Source: Polaromonas sp. (GTDB lineage Bacteria; Pseudomonadota; Gammaproteobacteria; Burkholderiales; Burkholderiaceae_C). From it: 6,099 bases of DNA. Made by a program: the position numbers and the translations under genes. The stretch lies in contig JAQGMN010000465.1 of the NCBI GenBank assembly GCA_028292345.1, positions 1-6,099 on the forward strand. Reading direction: 5' to 3'. Below, piece by piece: positions 1-5,342 of the stretch (position 1 is its first letter; the number at the start of each line of letters is the position of its first letter). The notes beneath the pieces are model-generated. The model searched no databases. It saw only the letters and a program-made list of their open reading frames with translations, and had not been told where the DNA came from.

Positions 1-29
1 ACCCCAACCTTCCCACGGCATCCCTGCCC

Positions 30-2771
30 ATGCGCTACCTGGGCCTGGCCTATGCCCAGGGCATGACCCGGGCCCCATCGTGGCAGCGCTACGCGCTGGC
101 GCTGGTTTTTTTCCTCGTCGCCCTTGCCGCGCGGTTTGAACTGGTCCATGTGCTGCCGGACCACGGCTTTCCCTTCCTGACCTTTTTCCCGGCCGTTTTC
201 CTGGCCACCTATCTGGCGGGGCTGGGCCCCGGGCTGCTGGCATCGGGACTGAGCTTTTTGGCGGCCTGGCTCTTCTTCATCCAGCCGGACCGGTCTGTTG
301 CCCTGACGGGTGCGGACGTGGTCGCATTGACCTTTTTCTCGGCCATCCTGCTCATCAACTGCCTGGTGATTCATTTCATGAAGTCGGCGCTGGCACGCGT
401 GAGCCGTACCGAGCAGCAGTTGCGCGAGTCCAGCCAGCGGCTGCGGCTGGTGCTGAACAACCTGTATGCGTATGTCAGCATCCTCAGCCTGGACGGAACC
501 CTGCAGGAGGTCAATGAGGAAGCCTTGCTGGCGGTTGATCTGAGCAGGGAAGACCTGATCGGGCGTCCCCTGTGGGAAGCGTCCTGGTGGGCCCGCGATG
601 CCAGGCAGCAGGAGCATGTGCGCGGCGCCATCGAGCGCGCCGTCACGGGGGAAACCGCGCGCTTCGACGTCGAGGTGGAGCGTTCCGGAAAGACGTTCAC
701 GATTGATTTCCAGGTCGGCCCCCTGCGCGAGGCCAACGGACAGATCACGGCCCTGGTGGCCAGCGGAATGGATGTGACGGACCGGGTGCAGGCGCTGGCC
801 GCGCTGCATGCCAGCCGCAAGGAGGCCGTCAGCGCTGCCGAAGCGGCAGAGGCCGAGCGCCGCGTGCTCGCTGCCATCTTCAACGCGGTCCCGGCCAGCA
901 TCATCGTGGCCGACGTGGAAGGCCGGATCCTGCGCATGAACGAGTCCACCGAAGACATCTGGGGCATGGCGCCCTTTTCGAAAAATGTCGACGGCTATGG
1001 CCAATGGATGGGCTGGTGGGCCGATGGCTCGGCGCGGCACGGACAGCGGATACTGGCGCACGAATGGGGGCTGGCGCGCTCGCTGCACGGCGAAACCTGC
1101 CATGACACCATCGAGATCGAGCCCTTCGGCCGGCCCAACGAGCGGCTGTTCACCATGCTGTCGTCGGCGCCGGTTCTGAACGCTGCCGGCGAGGTGGTCG
1201 GCGGCGTGGTGGCGCAGGTGGACATCACCGACCGCATCCATGCCGAAAAGGCGCTGCGCGACCGGCAGCAGCTGCTGCAGAGCACCCTGGACAATTTTCC
1301 GACCGCGATTGCCTACAAGGACATCGGCGGCCGCTTCCTGGACGTGAACCACCAGGTGGAAAAGATTCTGGGCATGAGCCGGCAGGCGATCTGCGGCCTG
1401 ACAATGCACGACCTGGTCCCCGCAGCCGATGCCGATGTCTTGCGCCGGCACGACCTGGAAGTGATGCAGACCCGCCGGGCCATCCAGGCCGAAAAGACCA
1501 CTCCGCTGAAAAGCGGCACGCTGCGCCAGCTCGACACCAGTTTCCCGCTGGTCGATACCGACGGGCGCGTTTACGGCACCGGCCATATCTCGCATGACAT
1601 CACCGCCATCCGGGCTGCCGAACAGGCGCTGAACGCCGCCAACGGACAACTGCGCGAAGCCGACCGCCAGAAGGACGAGTTCCTGGCGACGCTGGCGCAT
1701 GAACTGCGCAATCCGCTGGCGCCGATCCGCACCGCCGCCGAAGTGATACGGCTTCGCAACCCGGCCGACCCAACGGTCCAGCGGGCGCGCACCGTCATCG
1801 AGCGCCAGGTGCTGCATCTAACGCGCCTGGTGGACGACCTGCTCGACATCTCGCGCATCACCCGGGGCACCGTGCACCTGCAGCGCGAGAGGCTGGACAT
1901 TTGCGCCGTGGTGCAGGGCGCCATCGATTCGGTGCAGTCCACGCTCGAAGCCGCCGGGCTGACGCTGACGCACCTGACGGACCAGCCGCCGATTCCCGTT
2001 CTCGGCGATGCGACCCGGCTGGTCCAGTGCGTCGTCAACCTGCTGACCAATGCGGTCAAGTTCACGCCGCCCGGCGGCGGCATCGCCGTGCGGGTGGCCC
2101 GGGAAGGCGGCACGGTCGCCATCGAGGTCAGCGACAACGGCAGCGGCCTTCCGGCCGGCAGCCTGGAACGGATTTTCGAGCTGTTCGTCCAGGAGCGCCC
2201 GAGCGGCCTGCACGGCAACACCGGACTGGGCATCGGCCTGGCGCTGACGCGCAAGCTGGTGCTGCTGCATGGCGGCAGCGTGCACGCCGCCAGCGCGGGC
2301 CTCGGCCAGGGCAGCACCTTTCGCATCGAACTGCCAGCCGATGATTCTCCCCAGGTCGTGCCAGCGCCGCCGGCCGAAGCGCTGCCAGCCGATGGTGCCG
2401 GCGCGCGCCTGCTGGTGGTGGAAGACAACCGGGACGCGGCCGACCTGCTCGCCGAAATGATGGAGATGATGGGCTTTCGGGTCAGCGTGGCCTACACCGG
2501 CGAGGCGGCGCTCGCCGCCATGCGTAAAGACATGCCCGATGCGGTGCTGATGGACATCGGCCTGCCCGACATCAACGGCTACGAGGTCTGCCGCCGCCTG
2601 CGCCAGCTTCCGGCCGCAAGGCAGCCGGTGGTCATCGCCCTGACCGGATGGGGCAACGACAACGACCGCGACCGGGCCACCGGGGCCGGCTTCAACGGGC
2701 ACCTGACCAAGCCCGCCGAACCCGACCGGATCGTCGCGCTGCTGCATGAACTGCTTGCCGCCGCGCCCTGA
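30..2771 (+). CDS. Membrane-bound hybrid sensor histidine kinase (DUF4118-PAS-PAS-PAS-HisKA-HATPase-REC)
   Basis: This 913-residue protein is a hybrid two-component kinase: it should autophosphorylate on a histidine and pass the phosphate to its own receiver domain. Residues about 20-116 hold three to four hydrophobic segments of the DUF4118 sensor-kinase membrane type. Three PAS domains follow at about 135-255, 277-402 and 414-530; the first two end in the usual D-[VI]-T-D-R. The H-box FLATLAHELRNP places the phosphoacceptor at His557. The ATPase domain shows the N-box around Asn670/Asn674, the G1 box DNGSG (702-706) and the G2 box TGLGIGL (731-737). The receiver (about 792-910) has the acidic pair Glu798-Asp799, phosphoacceptor Asp842, Thr872 and Lys894, so all key residues are present. 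No DNA-binding output domain is attached and no partner regulator is adjacent; the signal is unknown. The start is uncertain: ATG 30 has no clear Shine-Dalgarno, ATG 63 has a weak CAGG before it, and the frame stays open to the left edge. Confidence 0.93.
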   Translation: MRYLGLAYAQGMTRAPSWQRYALALVFFLVALAARFELVHVLPDHGFPFLTFFPAVFLATYLAGLGPGLLASGLSFLAAWLFFIQPDRSVALTGADVVALTFFSAILLINCLVIHFMKSALARVSRTEQQLRESSQRLRLVLNNLYAYVSILSLDGTLQEVNEEALLAVDLSREDLIGRPLWEASWWARDARQQEHVRGAIERAVTGETARFDVEVERSGKTFTIDFQVGPLREANGQITALVASGMDVTDRVQALAALHASRKEAVSAAEAAEAERRVLAAIFNAVPASIIVADVEGRILRMNESTEDIWGMAPFSKNVDGYGQWMGWWADGSARHGQRILAHEWGLARSLHGETCHDTIEIEPFGRPNERLFTMLSSAPVLNAAGEVVGGVVAQVDITDRIHAEKALRDRQQLLQSTLDNFPTAIAYKDIGGRFLDVNHQVEKILGMSRQAICGLTMHDLVPAADADVLRRHDLEVMQTRRAIQAEKTTPLKSGTLRQLDTSFPLVDTDGRVYGTGHISHDITAIRAAEQALNAANGQLREADRQKDEFLATLAHELRNPLAPIRTAAEVIRLRNPADPTVQRARTVIERQVLHLTRLVDDLLDISRITRGTVHLQRERLDICAVVQGAIDSVQSTLEAAGLTLTHLTDQPPIPVLGDATRLVQCVVNLLTNAVKFTPPGGGIAVRVAREGGTVAIEVSDNGSGLPAGSLERIFELFVQERPSGLHGNTGLGIGLALTRKLVLLHGGSVHAASAGLGQGSTFRIELPADDSPQVVPAPPAEALPADGAGARLLVVEDNRDAADLLAEMMEMMGFRVSVAYTGEAALAAMRKDMPDAVLMDIGLPDINGYEVCRRLRQLPAARQPVVIALTGWGNDNDRDRATGAGFNGHLTKPAEPDRIVALLHELLAAAP

Positions 2772-2811
2772 CCGGAAAGAACGCAGCGCCGGGGCGCCGC
2801 GCACCGTGGAT

Positions 2812-4371
2812 TCAGCGGCCGGCCACCAGGGACGCCAGCAGGCCGGGTTCGAAATGGCGCTCGACATAGTCGGCCAGCCCGTCGAACACCGATTCCAGCG
2901 TCGGCGTGGCCGCGCCAAACAGCGCCTGCAGCACGCGCGGGTCTTCGAACATGCCGTGCAGATACAGGCCCAGCACATTGCCGGCGCCGTTCTGCCAGGC
3001 CAGGCCGTCGGGCATGACCGGCCGGGCGGTGTCGCCCGCCGCTGCCATGGCCGGATGCGGCGCGGTCTGGCCGTGGTGGATTTCGTAGCCCTGCACCGCC
3101 ACGCCCGACAGACCGGCCCACGGCCCGCCCACGCTGGCGAACGCGGCCTGCCGATGCTGAACGGTCTTGGCTTCGTCAAACAGCGTGACCACCGGCAGCA
3201 GGCCCAGTCCGGGGCCGTTGCCGTCGATGCCGTGCGGATCGATCAAGGCTTCGCCCAGCATCTGCAGGCCGCCGCAGATGCCCAGCACCGCCCCGCCCCG
3301 GCCGGCGTGCGCGGCGACCGCTTGGTCCAGCCCCTGCGCGCGCAGCCAGGCCAGGTCGGCGCTGGTGGCCTTGGAGCCGGGCAGGATGACCCAGTCGGCA
3401 TCGACCAATTCCGCAGGGCTGCGCACCCACTTCAACCGAACGCCGGGAACGTTCTTCAGCGGCTGGAATTCGTCGAGGTTGCTGATGCGCGGGTAGGCGA
3501 TGACGGCGATCACTGCCGGCGCAGCCCGAGCCGCCGGGCCGCCCCAAGGCCGGGCCGCCCCCCCGGGGGGCAGCGAAGCACACGAAGTGGCAAGCGTGGG
3601 GGCCATAAAAGTGCTGCGGTCGTCGAACACGCCGTCTTCCTCCGGCAGGCCGTGCTGCCACCACATCGGCAGCACGGCGACAGTGGGCACGCCGGTCAGG
3701 TCCTGCAGCATCTGCGGCCCCGGCGCGAGCAGGCTGGCGTCGCCCCGGAACTTGTTGAGCACAAAGCCCCGGATCAGCCGGCGCTCGGCCTCGTCCAGCA
3801 TGGCCCAGGTGCCGTACAGGTGGGCAAACGCGCCGCCCCGGTCGATGTCGGTGACCAGCAGGCAGGCGGCGTTGGCATGCAGCGCGACGCGCATGTTGAC
3901 GATGTCGCTGGACTTGAGGTTGATCTCGGCCGGCGAGCCGGCGCCCTCGATCACCACCACGTCGTTCTCGGCCAGCAACTCATCGAGCGCCTGCGCTACC
4001 ACTGGCCAGACCGACAGGCTGCGGCCGCGCCACTCCATGCGCGAGAGTTCGGCATTGACCTGGCCCATCAGCACGACCTGGCTCTGCGTGTCCTTTTCGG
4101 GCTTGAGCAGCAGCGGGTTCATGCGCACATCGGGAATGCAGCGGGCCGCGAGCGCCTGGAAATACTGCGCGCTGCCGATCTCGCCGCCCGCCACCACGCG
4201 GGCGTTGTTGCTCATGTTCTGCGCCTTGTACGGCGCGACCTTCAGGCCCTGGCGGGCGTAGTGCCGACACAGCGCGGTGGTCAGCCAGCTCTTGCCGGCG
4301 CCGCTGGTGGTGCCGAGGACCATGACGGCTTGGGCGCGGTGGTTTTTGGTTTTGGCCGGGTTGGATGTCAA
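2812..4371 (-). CDS. cobQ: Cobyric acid synthase CobQ, glutamine-dependent
   Basis: CobQ uses glutamine and ATP to amidate four side-chain carboxylates of adenosylcobyrinic a,c-diamide, giving adenosylcobyric acid, in the cytoplasm. The 519-residue product has an N-terminal dethiobiotin-synthetase-like domain with P-loop GTTSGAGKS (20-28), the family motif KAQNMSNN (49-56), IEGAGSPAEINL (141-152) and TDIDRGG (174-180). The C-terminal class I glutaminase domain (about 287-480) has PGSKAT (331-336), the nucleophile Cys366 in GICGGLQ, GYEIHHG (428-434) and catalytic His472/Glu476 in LHGMFE. The start is read as TTG at 4371: AAGG lies nine bases upstream, and the only nearby ATG (residue 17) would remove most of the first beta strand and has no ribosome binding site. 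An Ala/Pro/Gly-rich stretch at about 257-282 is encoded by repeat DNA and probably makes this CobQ longer than its relatives. It lies downstream of cobC on the same strand, separated by a toxin-antitoxin pair and an hsdS remnant. Confidence 0.95.
   Translation of the reverse strand: MTSNPAKTKNHRAQAVMVLGTTSGAGKSWLTTALCRHYARQGLKVAPYKAQNMSNNARVVAGGEIGSAQYFQALAARCIPDVRMNPLLLKPEKDTQSQVVLMGQVNAELSRMEWRGRSLSVWPVVAQALDELLAENDVVVIEGAGSPAEINLKSSDIVNMRVALHANAACLLVTDIDRGGAFAHLYGTWAMLDEAERRLIRGFVLNKFRGDASLLAPGPQMLQDLTGVPTVAVLPMWWQHGLPEEDGVFDDRSTFMAPTLATSCASLPPGGAARPWGGPAARAAPAVIAVIAYPRISNLDEFQPLKNVPGVRLKWVRSPAELVDADWVILPGSKATSADLAWLRAQGLDQAVAAHAGRGGAVLGICGGLQMLGEALIDPHGIDGNGPGLGLLPVVTLFDEAKTVQHRQAAFASVGGPWAGLSGVAVQGYEIHHGQTAPHPAMAAAGDTARPVMPDGLAWQNGAGNVLGLYLHGMFEDPRVLQALFGAATPTLESVFDGLADYVERHFEPGLLASLVAGR
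3527..3604. repeat. GC-rich palindromic repeat element translated in frame inside cobQ
   Basis: This stretch of about 78 bp differs sharply from the surrounding cobQ code. It contains a perfect 12-base palindrome of six C then six G (3559-3570), a 13-base direct repeat GCCGGGCCGCCCC at 3533-3545 and 3549-3561, and a tail rich in short GAAG/CACAC/GTGG units that ends in GTGGGGGCC (3596-3604). From memory, it resembles a short dispersed repeat that is common between genes in Comamonadaceae genomes; I could not search for copies. Read on the minus strand it has no stop and encodes residues of about 257-282 of CobQ (containing SLPPGG and ARPWGGPAARA), which fall in the linker between the synthetase and glutaminase domains. 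Both flanking CobQ segments remain in one frame, so the gene looks functional. Exact ends are uncertain. Confidence 0.72.
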
Positions 4372-4380
4372 GACAAGCCG

Positions 4381-4384
4381 CCTT
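4381..4384 (-). promoter_or_regulatory. Ribosome binding site of cobQ, adjoining the hsdS relic stop
   Basis: The minus strand reads AAGG here, nine bases before the TTG start of cobQ. It directly follows the TGA that ends the hsdS remnant (4387-4385). It is the only reasonable Shine-Dalgarno near the cobQ N-terminus and supports the TTG start over the ATG at 4323. Because it sits at the junction with foreign-looking DNA, the native cobQ leader may have been replaced. Confidence 0.5.
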
Positions 4385-4525
4385 TCACAAATATCGCTGC
4401 ATCACTGCCTGCTTTTTGGCGGCTGCGGCGGCGATAGTGGCTTGGGCTTGGGCTTCGGCGATGGCTTGCATCAGCCTTTGAATTTGAGAGACAAAATGTT
4501 GCTGCTCGGAGAGTGACGGAATGGG
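4385..4525 (-). pseudogene. hsdS: Remnant of type I restriction specificity subunit (hsdS), C-terminal end only
   Basis: On the minus strand, 46 codons followed by TGA can be read with no start codon at the front. The peptide opens with PIPSLSEQQHFVSQI and ends with AKKQAVMQRYL. This is the classic end of HsdS, the DNA-recognition subunit of type I restriction-modification enzymes: the P-x-P-x-L-x-E-Q motif that begins the conserved region after the second target recognition domain, then an amphipathic coiled-coil helix (here rich in AEAQAQA, encoded by near-repeats of a GGCTTG hexamer on the + strand at 4439-4468). An in-frame TAA lies just upstream (4528-4526), and beyond it none of the three minus-strand frames looks like HsdS. 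More than 300 residues of a normal subunit are therefore absent and no hsdM or hsdR is in the window. It is a non-functional scar. A related type I-like methylase with an HsdS-like tail could also be the source. Confidence 0.75.
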
Positions 4526-4583
4526 TTACTTTTGTATACGCAGCAGATTTCTTGCTAAAGCCCATGGCGTGAAGCGAGTCGGG

Positions 4584-4616
4584 AAGTTGACTTCGGTTAA
4601 TCATGAATAAGTTGAC
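4584..4616. repeat. Short direct repeat AAGTTGAC, two copies 25 bases apart
   Basis: AAGTTGAC occurs at 4584-4591 and again at 4609-4616 on the + strand, in the non-coding spacer between the antitoxin gene and the hsdS remnant. The rest of 4526-4628 holds nothing else I can support: no convincing gene, promoter or RNA. The repeat could be chance, a binding site, or a trace of a recombination junction where the foreign segment joins. Confidence 0.35.
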
Positions 4617-4619
4617 AGT

Positions 4620-4637
4620 GACAAATAATTATTTGTC
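4620..4637. repeat. Perfect 18-base AT-rich palindrome spanning the antitoxin stop codon
   Basis: GACAAATAATTATTTGTC is exactly its own reverse complement. The TAA stop of the antitoxin gene (4631-4629) lies at its centre. The AT-rich composition stands out in this high-GC window. A weak hairpin at the 3' end of the toxin-antitoxin transcript, or a dimeric operator, are both possible. It lacks the GC-rich stem and the following T-run of a standard intrinsic terminator on either strand. Confidence 0.5.
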
Positions 4638-4883
4638 TGCATTAGGTAAAAATTCATCCCCAGCCTGCGCGGCCACGTCTGGCACCAGACTGAGAAAACG
4701 CTCAAAGTCCTCGCGCTTGCCCAAGGCGGCTTCGCGGCGCAGGTAGTCCAGGGTTTGAAATGAAGCCAGCTTTTCAGCAGCCGCACTGGCGATGAACTGG
4801 TTGACGGAAATACCGTCCTTGCGGGCCAGCAGCTTGATGCTTTCATGGAGCGAATTGGGCAGCCGGATGGTGAGTGCGGTCAT
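4629..4883 (-). CDS. Ribbon-helix-helix antitoxin (HicB/CopG-like) paired with the PIN toxin
   Basis: The 84-residue product has the layout of a ribbon-helix-helix DNA-binding antitoxin. A beta strand TALTIRLP (2-9) is followed by helix SLHESIKLLARKDG (11-24) and a second helix beginning SVNQFI (26-31) and running to about residue 41. After this comes a tail of about 40 residues with REDFERFLSLVPDV, of the kind that wraps around and blocks the partner nuclease. Proteins of this type are often annotated as HicB-family or CopG-family antitoxins next to PIN toxins. The start overlaps the toxin stop in an ATGA arrangement (4883-4880), which implies translational coupling, and a strong AAGGAG lies eight bases upstream. 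The gene comes second in the operon, after the toxin, the reverse of the commonest order. The family's usual behaviour, neutralising the toxin and repressing the shared promoter as a dimer, is inferred. No catalytic residues are expected. Confidence 0.87.
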   Translation of the reverse strand: MTALTIRLPNSLHESIKLLARKDGISVNQFIASAAAEKLASFQTLDYLRREAALGKREDFERFLSLVPDVAAQAGDEFLPNADK

Positions 4884-5317
4884 GGTGACTTCTCCTTCAG
4901 GATTTGTAAAAACTCAGCAGGGGTGATGGCCCGAACGCCCAGTTGTTCGGTGCGGCGAAAGTCCTTGATGTTGTGCGTGACGATGTAAGTGCAGCCCGCC
5001 GCCACCGCGCATTCAAGCACCATGTCGTCGTCCGGGTCGCGCAAAAACGGGCGCCATAGAAAATGAATGTCCTGCAAATGCGACAGGCTGACCAAATACC
5101 GGAGAAAGCCAAGTGCCGCATCGGCATCTGCACCGGGCGGCAAATGCTCTGGCCTGCTCAACACCGCCTGCCACTCGGTATAAACCGCCACCGAGAGGCA
5201 TATCTGGAAATGCCGATGCGGCAGCGACGCTATCAGCGCAAAACTTGCCCCCTTTCGGGACCGGGCAGCAGCCACCAGTACGGAAGTGTCTAAAACGATT
5301 CTTGTGGTTGCATCCAT
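4880..5317 (-). CDS. PIN-domain toxin, putative toxin component of a toxin-antitoxin system (COG1569-like)
   Basis: The 145-residue protein is a PIN-domain ribonuclease-type toxin. The acidic active-site residues can be seen in order: Asp10 in IVLDTSVLV, Glu48 in YTEW, the cluster Asp94/96/97/98 in RDPDDDM, and Asp119 in THNIKDF. These would bind the divalent metal needed to cut RNA. The length and the DPDDD and C-terminal ITPAEFL motifs fit the 'putative toxin component, PIN family' group; the RNA target cannot be told from sequence. The start is fixed: an in-frame TAA occurs 15 bases upstream (5332-5330) and no other start codon lies between. The gene begins 25 bases after the cobC stop, so it may be transcribed from the cobalamin promoter as well as any promoter of its own; I see no convincing -35/-10 pair in the gap. 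It overlaps the antitoxin gene by four bases. Confidence 0.9.
   Translation of the reverse strand: MDATTRIVLDTSVLVAAARSRKGASFALIASLPHRHFQICLSVAVYTEWQAVLSRPEHLPPGADADAALGFLRYLVSLSHLQDIHFLWRPFLRDPDDDMVLECAVAAGCTYIVTHNIKDFRRTEQLGVRAITPAEFLQILKEKSP
4892..4897 (-). promoter_or_regulatory. Strong ribosome binding site of the antitoxin gene
   Basis: The minus strand reads AAGGAG eight bases before the antitoxin ATG, inside the last codons of the toxin gene. It is clearly stronger than the GGTGG (5326-5322, only four bases before the ATG) available to the toxin, which would favour excess antitoxin although the toxin gene comes first. Confidence 0.75.
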
Positions 5318-5342
5318 ATAACCACCATTTTAGGGCTATAGG

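Noticed and set aside
106..112. Run of seven T in the kinase gene as a slippage or sequencing-error site
   Set aside because: The frame is intact on both sides and the residues fit a continuous membrane helix, so nothing indicates a frameshift.
1571..2428. 285-codon minus-strand frame inside the kinase gene
   Set aside because: It is a Ser/Arg/Ala-rich shadow with no motif, opposite the well-supported HisKA-HATPase region.
2772..2811. Possible bidirectional terminator between the kinase and cobQ
   Set aside because: Only a four-base GCGC stem with a CGGG loop (2786-2797) is present, with no T-run on either strand.
1818..3179. 453-codon open frame on the minus strand across the kinase end and cobQ end
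   Set aside because: It runs antisense to the kinase and then out of frame in cobQ, shows no domain, and ignores the convergent gene boundary.
2746..4437. 563-codon open frame on the + strand opposite cobQ
   Set aside because: It is the antisense shadow of cobQ. The product is rich in Arg, Gly, Ala, Gln and His with no recognisable domain, whereas the minus-strand frame has all CobQ motifs. Long antisense frames are common in high-GC DNA.
4368..4604. 78-codon minus-strand frame whose TGA overlaps the cobQ TTG as TTGA
   Set aside because: The overlap looks like translational coupling, but the peptide has no family resemblance, and for much of its length it overlaps the hsdS remnant in a different frame. 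The hsdS frame explains the sequence better.
4587..4640. Possible + strand promoter from TTGACT (4587) or TTGACA (4612)
   Set aside because: Neither -35-like hexamer has a TATAAT-like sequence at 16-18 bases, and no + strand gene follows.
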